From positions 41,316-105,315 of the forward strand of contig JAPPLI010000191.1 of the NCBI GenBank assembly GCA_028819495.1: 64,000 nucleotides of DNA, given 5' to 3'. Shown here one piece after another: positions 55,137 to 63,890 of the stretch. The stretch is from Gammaproteobacteria bacterium (GTDB taxonomy: Bacteria > Pseudomonadota > Gammaproteobacteria > Eutrophobiales > Eutrophobiaceae). A program made the translations under genes and the position numbers. The notes below the pieces were generated by a model that worked only from the letters and a program-made list of their open reading frames with translations, had not been told where the DNA came from and made no database searches. The stretch's first letter is position 1; each line of letters begins with the position of its first letter.

Positions 55137-55691
55137 ATGATTCACGAACTGCAAGCCGCGCATAAGGGAAATCGCACTTTTGTGATAGCGCCCAATCGTT
55201 CCATGACGTGGAAGGAATTACTGCTGGCCTATGGTATTATCGCGGGGGTTTCCCTCGCTATTGCGGGGTACTTCTGGGTACAGGGGCTGACTCTGGTACT
55301 GCCGTTTTCAGGGCTGGAGTTACTGGCGCTGGGCGCGGCGCTCTATATAACCGCCTGGCGCGGCGGCGCGCAGGAGGTTATCACGATCACCGACGATTCC
55401 GTATCCGTGGAAACGGGCCGTTCCAGGCCGGAGCAGCGCCATGACTTCAAAAGGTACTGGACAAGGGTCGTGTTGCAGCGCCCCTGGGTGGCCTGGCACC
55501 CGAGCAAATTACTGCTCTGTTCCCATGGCAGGGAGGTCGAGGTGGGCCGGTTTCTTAACGAAGAAGAACGCAGGGGGCTGGCAAAAATTTTACAATCTGC
55601 AATACATAAGGAACCTCTGATTAAATCAGAGGTTCCTGCGATGCAAGGATGTATCGCCAAATTCGATGACGATAAGTCATTGAATTTGTGA
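55137..55691 (+). CDS. DUF2244 domain protein with repeat-derived C-terminus
   Basis: I start at ATG 55137 (184 residues, MIHELQAAHKGNRTFVIAPN); GTG two codons earlier is possible. Two membrane helices (about 32-49 and 53-72) match the DUF2244 layout with the APNRSMTW motif and the C-terminal PWVAWHPSKLLLCSHGREVE VG region. Homologues usually lie before coxB and end near ...GLAKILQSA. From about 55610 the reading frame enters a structured repeat, so the last about 27 residues (EPLIKSEVPAM...SLNL) come from repeat DNA. The function is unknown; a role in oxidase biogenesis is inferred from context. Confidence 0.8.
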   Translation: MIHELQAAHKGNRTFVIAPNRSMTWKELLLAYGIIAGVSLAIAGYFWVQGLTLVLPFSGLELLALGAALYITAWRGGAQEVITITDDSVSVETGRSRPEQRHDFKRYWTRVVLQRPWVAWHPSKLLLCSHGREVEVGRFLNEEERRGLAKILQSAIHKEPLIKSEVPAMQGCIAKFDDDKSLNL

Positions 55692-55755
55692 GCAATGCAA
55701 AAATCGCATTTTTGTATTGCGTGCTCTGACAAGTCCAGGATGGACTTGTCAGAGC
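55610..55755. repeat. Triple-hairpin repeat element (MITE-like)
   Basis: Three perfect or near-perfect hairpins follow one another: 55610-55636 (13-bp arms GGAACCTCTGATT, 1-base centre), 55692-55720 (arms GCAATGCAAAAAT / ATTTTTGTATTGC, 12/13 paired, loop CGC), and 55723-55755 (arms GCTCTGACAAGTCC / GGACTTGTCAGAGC, loop AGGAT). The outer ends GGAACCTCTGA and TCAGAGCTTCC are themselves imperfect inverted repeats. It ends the DUF2244 gene and precedes coxB by about 65 bases. Confidence 0.75.
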
Positions 55756-55821
55756 TTCCACAAATTTGTCTGATGGTGTGGAGCAACAGAAGAAAACAAC
55801 AATGATGCTGAGGAAGACTGT

Positions 55822-56961
55822 ATGTCTGCTGGATATTTGAAAACTGTTTGGGGAGCGGTCATTTCGCTGCTGGCGCTGGCGCTGCAGCCCGCCTGGGCGG
55901 AGTACGGATTGAACATGCCGGAAGGCGTGACCCCGCTGAGCCGCAATATTTACGACCTGCACATGTTGATATTCTATATCTGCTGCGTGATAGCGGTGGT
56001 GGTTTTCGGCGTCATGTTCTGGTCCATCTTTCGCCACAGGAAGTCCCGGGGCGTAAAAGCGGCCCAGTTCCACCACCATACCACGGTGGAGATCATCTGG
56101 ACCGCCATCCCGATGATTATTCTCATCCTGATGGCCATTCCCGCCACCAAGTCCCTGATACTTATTGAATCCACCGGCGATTCCGACCTGACCATCAAGA
56201 TAACGGGCTACCAGTGGCGCTGGCACTACGAGTATATTGAAGAGGATTTCGGCTTTTTCAGTTCGCTGGCGCCGGAAAGCAACGAGGCCAGGCAACTCAA
56301 TTCCGGAATTGACCCCAACGAAATAGAAAATTACCTGCTCGAAGTGGATAACCCGGTTGTCGTACCGGTGAACACAAAAATCCGCTTCATGACCACGGCC
56401 GCTGACGTCATCCATTCCTGGTGGGTGCCGGCCCTGGGCTGGAAGCGGGATTCGATCCCCGGGTTCATCAATGAATCCTGGGCCATTATTGAAGAAGAGG
56501 GGACTTACCGGGGCCAGTGCGCGGAACTGTGCGGGCGCGATCATGCGTTCATGCCGATTGTCCTGAAAGCCGTCAGCGAGGATGAATACTACGACTGGGC
56601 CGGGGACATGATGGTGGCGGCATTGGATGCTGATGTCGGCGCCGATCGCGAGTGGGCCATGGACGAACTGATGGAACGCGGCGAGCAGGTTTACAGCACG
56701 TTTTGCGTTGCCTGCCACCAGGTCAACGGCATGGGCATCCCGGGCGCCTTCAAGCCCCTGGTCGGCAGTCCGATTACCACCGGCCCGCTGGACGGGCATA
56801 TCGATACCGTCATGAACGGCGTGGCCGGCACTGCCATGGCGCCGTTCGGCATGCAACTGAATGATGTGGACATCGCTTCGGTGATCACCTACGAGCGCAA
56901 CTCCTGGGGCAATGACCTGGGTGATATGGTCCAGCCGTCCATGATTGCCGACAGGCGCTGA
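55822..56961 (+). CDS. coxB: CoxB, cytochrome c oxidase subunit II with fused cytochrome c (caa3 type)
   Basis: Subunit II receives electrons at its CuA centre. The 379-residue precursor has a signal peptide (to about 27, LALQPAWA), two membrane helices (about 52-74 and 93-114), and the CuA domain with GYQWRWHYEY and the ligand cluster QCAELCGRDHAFM (Cys233, Cys237, His241). A C-terminal class I cytochrome c follows, with heme motif CVACH (Cys295-Cys298-His299) and a downstream Met in TAMAPFG. The fused heme domain marks a caa3-type oxidase. A GAGGAAG ribosome site precedes ATG 55822. Confidence 0.95.
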   Translation: MSAGYLKTVWGAVISLLALALQPAWAEYGLNMPEGVTPLSRNIYDLHMLIFYICCVIAVVVFGVMFWSIFRHRKSRGVKAAQFHHHTTVEIIWTAIPMIILILMAIPATKSLILIESTGDSDLTIKITGYQWRWHYEYIEEDFGFFSSLAPESNEARQLNSGIDPNEIENYLLEVDNPVVVPVNTKIRFMTTAADVIHSWWVPALGWKRDSIPGFINESWAIIEEEGTYRGQCAELCGRDHAFMPIVLKAVSEDEYYDWAGDMMVAALDADVGADREWAMDELMERGEQVYSTFCVACHQVNGMGIPGAFKPLVGSPITTGPLDGHIDTVMNGVAGTAMAPFGMQLNDVDIASVITYERNSWGNDLGDMVQPSMIADRR

Positions 56962-57002
56962 AGCGCGGCGGAACCAAGAACAGATATTACGAGGGTAACA
57001 GC

Positions 57003-58604
57003 ATGAGCTACGCTGAAACACACGAACACCATCACGACGATCACGACCACAAGCCTACGGGACTGGGTCGCTGGCTGTTTTCCACCAACCATAAGGACAT
57101 CGGCACCATGTACCTGGTGTTCGCCCTGATCATGTTCTTTATCGGCGGCGCCATGGCCATGGTGGTTCGCGCCGAGCTGTTCCAGCCGGGTATGCAGTAT
57201 GTCGACCCGCAGTTTTTCAACGCCATGACCACCATGCACGCGCTGGTCATGATATTCGGCGTGATCATGCCCGCCGGCGTAGGCTTGGCCAACTGGATGG
57301 TGCCCATGATGATCGGCGCGCCGGACATGGCGCTGCCGCGCATGAACAATATGAGTTTCTGGATCCTGCCGTTCGCCTTTACCATGTTGCTGGCGACCTT
57401 TTTCATGGAGGGCGGCGCGCCGGCCGGCGGCTGGACCATGTATCCGCCCCTGATCACCCAGCTTGGAGACGGGTTTCCGTTCCTGATTTTCACCGTGCAT
57501 TTTCTCGGCGTTTCTTCCATCATGGGCGCGATCAACATTATCGCCACCATATTCAACATGCGCGCGCCCGGCATGGGTTTCATGCAGTTGCCGCTGTTCG
57601 TGTGGACCTGGATTATTACCGCGTTCCTGCTGATTGCGTCCATGCCGGTGCTTGCCGGCGCGGTGACCATGCTGTTGACGGACAAGTATTTCGGGACCAG
57701 CTTCTTCATTGCGGCCGGCGGCGGCGACCCGGTCATGTTCCAGCATATCTTCTGGTTCTTCGGCCATCCGGAGGTGTATATCCTGATCCTGCCGGCGTTC
57801 GGCATCGTTTCGCAGATCATCCCGACGTTTTCCCGCAAGCCGCTGTTCGGGTACGAGTCCATGGTCTATGCCACCGCGGCCATCGCCTTCCTGTCCTTTT
57901 TTGTCTGGGCGCACCACATGTTCACGGTGGGCATGCCCCTGGCCGGCGAGTTGTTTTTCATGTATGCGACCATGTCCATCGCGGTGCCGACCGGGGTCAA
58001 GGTCTTCAACTGGATTGCCACCATGTGGCGCGGCGCCATGACGTTTGAGACCCCGATGCTGTTTGCGCTTTCCTTTGTGATCCTGTTTTCCATCGGCGGC
58101 TTCTCCGGGCTGATGCTGGGGATTACCCCGGCGGACTTCCAGTACCATGACACCTATTTTGTCGTTGCGCATTTTCACTACGTGCTGGTCACCGGCGCAC
58201 TGTTTGCCCTGATGGCCGGCGCATATTTCTGGTTGCCCAAGTGGACCGGCCACATGTATGACGAGAAGCTGGGCCAACTCCACTTCTGGCTTTCGGTGAT
58301 TTCGGTCAACGTGCTGTTCTTTCCGCAGCACTTCCTGGGCCTGGCGGGAATGCCGCGCCGTATCCCGGATTACGCCGTGCAGTTTACCGAATGGAACATG
58401 ATTTCCAGCGTCGGCGGGTTTGTCTTCGGGATCAGCCAGTTGCTGTTCGTCTGGGTCATCGTCAAGTGCGTACGCGAGGGCAAGAAAGCGGACGAACAGG
58501 TCTGGGAAGGCGCGCGCGGCCTGGAGTGGACGTTGCCGTCGCCGCCGCCGTTCCACACGTTTACCATCCCGCCCAAGGTGGACGAGGCGACCGCCCATTC
58601 ATAG
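57003..58604 (+). CDS. coxA: CoxA, cytochrome c oxidase subunit I
   Basis: Subunit I holds heme a and the heme a3-CuB centre where oxygen is reduced. The 533-residue protein has 12 membrane helices and a His-rich cytoplasmic head (ETHEHHHDDHDH). The heme-a ligand region MTTMHALVMIFG, the CuB/cross-linked Tyr segment WFFGHPEVYILILPAFG, AHHMFTVG, and DTYFVVAHFHYVL (heme a3/a ligands) are all intact. It starts 41 bases after coxB. Confidence 0.97.
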   Translation: MSYAETHEHHHDDHDHKPTGLGRWLFSTNHKDIGTMYLVFALIMFFIGGAMAMVVRAELFQPGMQYVDPQFFNAMTTMHALVMIFGVIMPAGVGLANWMVPMMIGAPDMALPRMNNMSFWILPFAFTMLLATFFMEGGAPAGGWTMYPPLITQLGDGFPFLIFTVHFLGVSSIMGAINIIATIFNMRAPGMGFMQLPLFVWTWIITAFLLIASMPVLAGAVTMLLTDKYFGTSFFIAAGGGDPVMFQHIFWFFGHPEVYILILPAFGIVSQIIPTFSRKPLFGYESMVYATAAIAFLSFFVWAHHMFTVGMPLAGELFFMYATMSIAVPTGVKVFNWIATMWRGAMTFETPMLFALSFVILFSIGGFSGLMLGITPADFQYHDTYFVVAHFHYVLVTGALFALMAGAYFWLPKWTGHMYDEKLGQLHFWLSVISVNVLFFPQHFLGLAGMPRRIPDYAVQFTEWNMISSVGGFVFGISQLLFVWVIVKCVREGKKADEQVWEGARGLEWTLPSPPPFHTFTIPPKVDEATAHS

Positions 58605-58613
58605 CGCACGCGT

Positions 58614-58745
58614 ATGGGCACGGAACCTGAAAGAGATGAGAGCGAATTTATTGCCCGCCGCAGCAAGGCAAATATACGCCTGGCCATATGCCTGGCCCTG
58701 GTTGCGGCAGCGGTGTATTTCGGGTTCATAGTGAGCCACATGTAG
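58614..58745 (+). CDS. Small cytochrome-oxidase-associated membrane protein
   Basis: This 43-residue protein (MGTEPERDESEFIARRSKAN start) has an acidic then basic N-terminus and one membrane helix (LAICLALVAAAVYFGFIVSH). It lies 9 bases after coxA and 4 bases before cox11, where many proteobacteria carry a tiny one-helix cytochrome-oxidase assembly protein. Its position within the operon and clean codon use support a real gene. Its function is inferred from context only. Confidence 0.7.
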   Translation: MGTEPERDESEFIARRSKANIRLAICLALVAAAVYFGFIVSHM

Positions 58746-58749
58746 AGCG

Positions 58750-59307
58750 ATGTCCGGTAACAACATCAACAGGACCGTTCGCAAACTGCTTCTCACGGCA
58801 GTGTGCATGTTCGCCTTCGGCTACGCGCTGGTGCCGCTCTACCGGGTGTATTGCGACCTGACCGGCCGCGGCAGCGCCCGCGTCGCCGAGGCAGATGCCG
58901 GTATGGGCGACGTTGACGCCAACCGCCTGGTTACGGTGGTGCTCGATACCAATACCAGGGATATTCCCTGGACATTCAAGGCGGAACGGCACAAGACAAA
59001 GGTTCGCCCCGGGGAATTATCCGAGGCGGTGTTTGTGGTTGAGAACCGCTCCGGCCGGACGGTGACCGGGCGCGCGATACCCAGCGTCTCACCGGCGCAG
59101 GCAGGCGTGTATATCAGCAAGATGGACTGTTTCTGCTTTAATGAGCAGGTCCTGGCGCCGGGAGAAACCCGGGAGATGCCGGTCAGGTTCATGGTCGATA
59201 CCGATTTGCCGGAACGGTTTTCATCGCTGACGCTGTCGTATACCTTCTTTGACGTGGGGGACAAAACCGCGGCAGACGCGCAAACGGGGCAAAAGGCCAA
59301 CTCCTGA
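58750..59307 (+). CDS. Cox11/CtaG, CuB-centre copper chaperone
   Basis: Cox11 (CtaG of proteobacteria) delivers copper to the CuB site of CoxA. The 185-residue protein has an N-terminal membrane anchor (LLLTAVCMFAFGYALVPLYR) and the conserved VYCDLTG. The periplasmic Ig-like domain has the copper motif MDCFCFNEQVL (CFCF) and VDTDLPERFSSLTLSYTFFD. It sits between the 43-residue protein and coxC, the standard place. Confidence 0.95.
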   Translation: MSGNNINRTVRKLLLTAVCMFAFGYALVPLYRVYCDLTGRGSARVAEADAGMGDVDANRLVTVVLDTNTRDIPWTFKAERHKTKVRPGELSEAVFVVENRSGRTVTGRAIPSVSPAQAGVYISKMDCFCFNEQVLAPGETREMPVRFMVDTDLPERFSSLTLSYTFFDVGDKTAADAQTGQKANS

Positions 59308-59340
59308 TAACGAATAACGCTGAAAACTCGAGGAACATCA

Positions 59341-60255
59341 ATGTCAAATCCGCAAGACACGTATTTTATCCCTGAACCCAGCAAATGGCCGGTATTGTTT
59401 TCCCTGGCCCTGTTTATCGCTTTTTGCGGCACCGCATTCATGTTTAACCAGTACCTCGCCACCGGCAGCATGCCGGGCTTCGGTTCGCACCTGTTGCTGC
59501 TGGGATTTGTCGCCGTGTTCTACATGTTTTTCGTCTGGTTCAGGGACGTGATAGATGAAAGCCTGAGCGGGGTTTACAACAAACAGGTGGATATCAGTTT
59601 CCGCTGGGGCATGGCGTGGTTCATTTTTTCGGAAGTGATGTTCTTTGCCGCGTTTTTCGGCGCCCTGTTTTATGCCCGGATTTACTCCGTACCCTGGCTG
59701 GGGGGAGAAGGAGCCGGAGCAGCCACCAACGAATTCCTCTGGCCGGCCTTTGAAAATGTCTGGCCGCTGTTGCTGACTCCGGACATGACGGTGGATGGAC
59801 TGGCCAGTAAATTCACTGAAATCAAGGACGTCATCCCCGCGTTCGACATCCCCGCGATCAATACCGTCATCCTGCTGTCCAGCGGCGTGACCGTGACGTT
59901 TGCCCATTGGGCGCTGAAGAAAAACCAACGTTCCGGGTTGTGCTGGTGGTTGTTCGCCACCGTGTTCCTGGGGTTCCTCTTTGTCGTTCTGCAGGCCGGC
60001 GAGTACGTTCACGCCTACCAGGATCTGGGACTGACCCTGAATTCCGGCATCTACGGATCCACGTTCTTCCTGTTGACCGGCTTCCATGGTTTTCACGTGA
60101 CTATGGGCGCAACCATGCTGACCGTCATCCTGCTGCGATCCATCAGCGGGCATTTCACCAAGGAGAACCACTTTGCGTTCGAGGCGGTTGCCTGGTACTG
60201 GCACTTTGTCGACGTGGTCTGGCTGGGCCTGTTCATATTTGTTTACTGGTTGTAG
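59341..60255 (+). CDS. coxC: CoxC, cytochrome c oxidase subunit III
   Basis: Subunit III is a seven-helix core subunit. The 304-residue protein starts SNPQDTYFIPEPSKWPVLFS and has the conserved FFAAFFGALFYAR, TFFLLTGFHGFHVTMGATML and a C-terminal AVAWYWHFVDVVWLGLFIFV. GAGGAACATCA upstream of ATG 59341 gives a good ribosome site. It is longer than many bacterial forms because of an about 60-residue loop (GGEGAGAATNEFLWPAFENV), also seen in gammaproteobacterial relatives. Confidence 0.96.
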   Translation: MSNPQDTYFIPEPSKWPVLFSLALFIAFCGTAFMFNQYLATGSMPGFGSHLLLLGFVAVFYMFFVWFRDVIDESLSGVYNKQVDISFRWGMAWFIFSEVMFFAAFFGALFYARIYSVPWLGGEGAGAATNEFLWPAFENVWPLLLTPDMTVDGLASKFTEIKDVIPAFDIPAINTVILLSSGVTVTFAHWALKKNQRSGLCWWLFATVFLGFLFVVLQAGEYVHAYQDLGLTLNSGIYGSTFFLLTGFHGFHVTMGATMLTVILLRSISGHFTKENHFAFEAVAWYWHFVDVVWLGLFIFVYWL

Positions 60256-60309
60256 ACGTGTAAGCCGGCAGGATACCTCCCCCAGCCCGGGGCGATGTGC
60301 TGCAGGGAG

Positions 60310-60555
60310 CTACGGCAGCGTTTCGGGCGGCGCTGACGGATTGATGCCGTGGGGCTTGATCAGGCCGGCTGCAAAACCGATGAACAGCAGGACAAACAGG
60401 GCGATGGACAACACGATCCTGAGCGTAAGAGATTTTACGGTGCGCTCGCTCTTGCCTTTGTCCCGAATCAGGAACACCAGTCCTGAAGCCAGGGAGATCA
60501 GGATGATTGCCAGTAGTACAACGACAACTATTTTAAATATTACCGGGCCGCTCAT
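60310..60555 (-). CDS. DUF2909 family twin-helix membrane protein
   Basis: This 81-residue protein starts at ATG 60553-60555 (MSGPVIFKIVVVVLLAIILI); the longer frame is not supported. Two membrane helices (about 6-28 and 46-66) joined by a basic loop (RDKGKSERTVKSLTLR) match DUF2909. Homologues commonly sit opposite to, and between, coxC and surf1, exactly as here. Its function is unknown. Confidence 0.75.
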   Translation of the reverse strand: MSGPVIFKIVVVVLLAIILISLASGLVFLIRDKGKSERTVKSLTLRIVLSIALFVLLFIGFAAGLIKPHGINPSAPPETLP

Positions 60556-60633
60556 GGTCCTTCTTTCATGCTTGGTGAACGCTAGTATATCCTGTTTTAA
60601 CTGTTCCCGGCCCCGGTATTTTCGGCCAGGCTG

Positions 60634-61377
60634 ATGCGCCTTCACATCAATCCGCTGCTTTTACCAAGCTTGGCGGCGCTTGCAGTATTCCTGTTGTTCC
60701 TCAGGCTGGGATTCTGGCAACTGGACCGCGCAGAGGAGAAACTGGCATTGCAGACCGGCTATCATAATCACATCAACGCCGCGCCCGTCGACTTGGGGCG
60801 GGCCGCTCAGCAACGGTACCAGGCGGCTCGGATGCACTGGAGAAGATGCATACTGGAAGGCTACTACGACCCGCACAGGACGTACTTGCTGGATAACCAG
60901 GTATATCGCGGCCAAGTGGGCTACCAGGTCTTTTCCCGCTTCATGCTGCAGGACGGCGCTTCCGTACTGGTGGATCGCGGCTGGGCGGCGGCGCCCGAAA
61001 CCAGGAGCGAGGCGCCGCAAATCGATGCCGCTGCGGGACGCCTGATCCTGACCGGCGTTGCCAAGCCGGTCCCGGTCACCGGGATAGAACTGGCGCCGGA
61101 CGTTACCGAAAACATGGGCGGCAACCTGGTCCGGGTTCAGCGTATCGACCTGGCGCAAGTCGCCGCGCAAACCGGCTGGACGCTGCTTCCCTACGTGGTG
61201 CGCCTCGACCCTGACGCGGCGGGGGCGCTGGTCTGGAACGGTACGGAGCCCGGCTTCAACAGGGAACGACACCTGGGTTATGCGTTTCAATGGTTTGCCC
61301 TGGCGGCAACCGTGCTTGTTATTTATGTTGTCCTGTATAGAAAAAAACGGCGGGCAACAAATACGGCAGGTTCATGA
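60634..61377 (+). CDS. SURF1-family cytochrome oxidase biogenesis protein
   Basis: SURF1 helps insert heme a into subunit I. The 247-residue protein has two membrane helices, one at each end (about 7-25 PSLAALAVFLLFLRLGFWQL and about 210-230), and the family motifs GFWQLDRAEEK, HRTYLLDNQVYRGQVGYQVF, VLVDRGW. Its stop overlaps the next start by 4 bases (ATGA). Confidence 0.92.
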   Translation: MRLHINPLLLPSLAALAVFLLFLRLGFWQLDRAEEKLALQTGYHNHINAAPVDLGRAAQQRYQAARMHWRRCILEGYYDPHRTYLLDNQVYRGQVGYQVFSRFMLQDGASVLVDRGWAAAPETRSEAPQIDAAAGRLILTGVAKPVPVTGIELAPDVTENMGGNLVRVQRIDLAQVAAQTGWTLLPYVVRLDPDAAGALVWNGTEPGFNRERHLGYAFQWFALAATVLVIYVVLYRKKRRATNTAGS

Positions 61378-61967
61378 AGCGGCGCAATCAGACAATGCTG
61401 GTTTTGTTGATCGCGGTGTTTGCGCTGCCACCATTGTTGTCCTGGTACGCGTTTAATTACACCGACCTGGGGAAACAGCGAAGTACAGGCGAGCATGGGA
61501 CGTTGATTGCCCCGCCGCGTCCGCTGCCTGCCTGGGACCTGCTCGAGCAGGGGGGGACGACTACCCCCCTGCACGGCAAATGGACCCTGGTATACCCGTT
61601 GAACGGAAAATGCCGTGAGGCTTGTCTACAGAACCTGTACAGGATGCGTCAATTGCGGTTGGCGACGGGCAAATACGCCGACCGGGTCCAACGCGCCGTG
61701 CTGGTTGTGAACAGAGACCGCAACGCCGTGACCGTAGAGCAGCTACAGGACTATCCGGGCCAGTTGACGTTGTTCCCGGAAAACATGGATGGCGACGTCT
61801 TGAGATCCCTGTTCGAGCTTTCGGCCGGCGACCGGCCGTTTGCCGAGGACCGGCTGTACCTGGTTGACCCGCTGGGCAACCTGATGATGAGTTATGCCCG
61901 GACTGCCGACCCCAAGGGCATCATCAAGGATTTATCCCGCTTGCTGAAGTATTCCCGCATAGGATGA
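61374..61967 (+). CDS. Sco-like (thioredoxin-fold) membrane-anchored protein of the cox operon
   Basis: This 197-residue protein has an N-terminal anchor (MLVLLIAVFALPPLLSWYA), then a predicted thioredoxin-like fold with a single CREAC (C-x3-C) motif in PLNGKCREACLQNLYRMRQL. C-x3-C is the metal/thiol site of Sco copper chaperones, but the typical Sco distal His motif is not obvious. The C-terminal LYLVDPLGNLMMSYARTADP GIIKDL pattern is shared with Sco-type proteins. It is translationally coupled to surf1 and ctaA, so a CuA or thiol role in oxidase assembly is likely. Confidence 0.7.
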   Translation: MKRRNQTMLVLLIAVFALPPLLSWYAFNYTDLGKQRSTGEHGTLIAPPRPLPAWDLLEQGGTTTPLHGKWTLVYPLNGKCREACLQNLYRMRQLRLATGKYADRVQRAVLVVNRDRNAVTVEQLQDYPGQLTLFPENMDGDVLRSLFELSAGDRPFAEDRLYLVDPLGNLMMSYARTADPKGIIKDLSRLLKYSRIG

Positions 61968-62947
61968 GAACAGGCTTTCTGAATCTTTCTGTACTCTCTT
62001 TCCTGCTGGCCTTCTGCGTGGTTATTCTGGGGGCGTACGTACGTCTGTCCAACGCGGGCCTGGGTTGCCCCGACTGGCCCGGCTGTTACGGGGAACTGTT
62101 CGTTACGGAAGAGACCCGGGTCAACGCCGCACAGCAGGCAAGCGGGTCCCGGCCGTTTGACATGGATAAGGCGGTCAAGGAAATGATCCACCGTTATGCA
62201 GCCGGGGTACTGGGCATCCTGGTCCTGGTGATGACAATCATCTCCTGGCGCACACGCCGTGATGAAAGAGTTTTATGCAGCACTCTGCTGGGCCTGGTTG
62301 CGCTGCAGGCGCTGCTGGGGATGTGGACCGTGACCGAATTGCTCAAGCCCATTATCGTTGCCGCGCACCTGCTGGGCGGTATGCTTGTCCTGGGCATGCT
62401 GTACTGGATAATTCTCAGGCAATTGCCGCGCGTAGCCGGAAACAGGGGACATGCACAGACGGCAAGGCTGGCATTGGTGGCACTGGCCGTTCTCGCCGCG
62501 CAGATGTTCTCGGGCGGCTGGACCGGCGCCAACTATGCCGCGCTGGCATGTCCGGAGTTTCCCACTTGCCGGGACGGATTATACTGGCCGGAGACGGATT
62601 TCAGGGAGGCGTTTACTGTCTGGCATGGGGGGCGAATTGATTATGAGGGAGGAATACTGGATGCCCCGGCGCGTACTGCGATTCACCTGACGCATCGCCT
62701 GGGCGCGGCGCTGACGTTCCTGGTTGTCCTCACCGTGGCGCTTTGCGCCCTCTTCCGGGCCGGGAGGCCCGCGCGCCTGATGGCAGCCTTTATGCTGTTT
62801 GTGTTGTCACTACAGGTCACGCTCGGAGTCGCCAACGTGTTGTTGCGATTGCCGCTGCCCGTTGCCGTTGCGCACAATTCCGTTGCGGCGCTGCTGATGT
62901 TATCATTATTGAGCTTGTACCGGCATGCGCGGGCCGGCGGGGATTGA
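61964..62947 (+). CDS. ctaA: CtaA/Cox15, heme A synthase
   Basis: CtaA oxidises the methyl group of heme O to make heme A. The 327-residue protein has eight membrane helices and the signature start VVILGAYVRLSNAGLGCPDW PGCYG. Heme-ligand histidines lie in KEMIHRYAAGVLG, AAHLLGGMLVLG, AIHLTHRLGAALTF and AVAHNSVAALL. A second cysteine pair lies in CPEFPTC. It overlaps its upstream neighbour by 4 bases. Confidence 0.95.
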   Translation: MRTGFLNLSVLSFLLAFCVVILGAYVRLSNAGLGCPDWPGCYGELFVTEETRVNAAQQASGSRPFDMDKAVKEMIHRYAAGVLGILVLVMTIISWRTRRDERVLCSTLLGLVALQALLGMWTVTELLKPIIVAAHLLGGMLVLGMLYWIILRQLPRVAGNRGHAQTARLALVALAVLAAQMFSGGWTGANYAALACPEFPTCRDGLYWPETDFREAFTVWHGGRIDYEGGILDAPARTAIHLTHRLGAALTFLVVLTVALCALFRAGRPARLMAAFMLFVLSLQVTLGVANVLLRLPLPVAVAHNSVAALLMLSLLSLYRHARAGGD

Positions 62948-62954
62948 AACGGCA

Positions 62955-63848
62955 ATGACGATGAAAATTGCTGCGTGGCGGGATTATCTCGCACTATGCA
63001 AACCGAAAATTGTTTGCCTGATCGTGTTTACCGCGCTGGTGGGCATGTTGCTGGCAGCGCCCGGCATGGTGGCGCTTCCCCTGCTTGTCTGCGCAACCCT
63101 GGGCATCGGTCTTGCGGCGGCGTCCGCGGCGGCAATAAACCATATCGTCGATCAGGAAATTGACGGGGTTATGGCGCGCACGCTGAAACGGCCCCTGCCG
63201 AAAGGTAACCTTTCTGCGCGGGAGGCACAGGTTTTCGCCGCTGTCCTCTGTGTGATATCCATGACGATCCTGGGTATTTTCGTGAACGCATTGACCGCTT
63301 TTCTGACCTTCGTCTCGTTGATTGGTTATGGCGTGATCTATTCCATGTTCTTAAAACGCGCCACGCCGCAGAATATCGTGATCGGCGGGGCCGCGGGCGC
63401 GGCGCCGCCGGTGCTCGGTTGGACTGCCGTGAGCAACAGCCTGGATCCCCACGCGCTGCTGCTGTTCCTGATCATTTTTGCCTGGACGCCGCCACATTTC
63501 TGGGCGCTGGCAATAGCCCGGCACAAGGACTACGAGAATGCAGACATTCCCATGTTGCCGGTAACCCATGGACTTGATTTCACCCGGCTGCACATCCTGT
63601 TATATACCCTGTTGCTGTTCATTGTTACCCTGCTGCCGTTCCTGACGGGCATGAGCGGAATAGCCTACCTGTTCGGCGCGCTGACACTGGGCGCCGGGTT
63701 TATCTATTTTACCGTCAAGCTTCTGCGGACGGCGGAAGAGGCTACGGCGATGCGCACCTTCAGTTATTCCATATGGTATTTGATGGGCCTGTTTGCCGTC
63801 CTGCTGGTGGACCATTATATCCCTGCGATCGCGCGACTGATTCTGTAG
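62955..63848 (+). CDS. ctaB: CtaB/CyoE, heme O synthase (protoheme farnesyltransferase)
   Basis: This UbiA-family enzyme adds farnesyl to heme b to form heme O. I use ATG 62955 (297 residues, MTMKIAAWRDYLALCKPKIV); ATG 62961 is an alternative, and the longer frame enters ctaA. The two aspartate-rich motifs are seen as NHIVDQEIDGVMARTLKRPL and ARHKDYENADIPMLPV. Eight to nine membrane helices are expected. It is the last complete gene of the cox cluster in the window. Confidence 0.95.
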   Translation: MTMKIAAWRDYLALCKPKIVCLIVFTALVGMLLAAPGMVALPLLVCATLGIGLAAASAAAINHIVDQEIDGVMARTLKRPLPKGNLSAREAQVFAAVLCVISMTILGIFVNALTAFLTFVSLIGYGVIYSMFLKRATPQNIVIGGAAGAAPPVLGWTAVSNSLDPHALLLFLIIFAWTPPHFWALAIARHKDYENADIPMLPVTHGLDFTRLHILLYTLLLFIVTLLPFLTGMSGIAYLFGALTLGAGFIYFTVKLLRTAEEATAMRTFSYSIWYLMGLFAVLLVDHYIPAIARLIL

Positions 63849-63867
63849 TTCAGGGATATGGATTCAG

Positions 63868-63890
63868 GGGACGGAATTCAATTCCGTCCC
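63868..63890. repeat. GGGACGGAATT palindrome after ctaB
   Basis: Perfect 11-bp arms GGGACGGAATT and AATTCCGTCCC surround a single C, 19 bases after the ctaB stop. It resembles the GGGGACAGATTT palindrome at 15931 in form. Beyond it, 63891-64000 is AT-rich, with a short direct repeat TCTTATCCTGA, and shows no gene before the window end. Confidence 0.75.

Noticed and set aside
56889..58598. 569-codon minus-strand frame opposite coxA
   Set aside because: CoxA is unmistakable on the plus strand; the antisense product is His/Gly/Gln-rich without any recognisable pattern.
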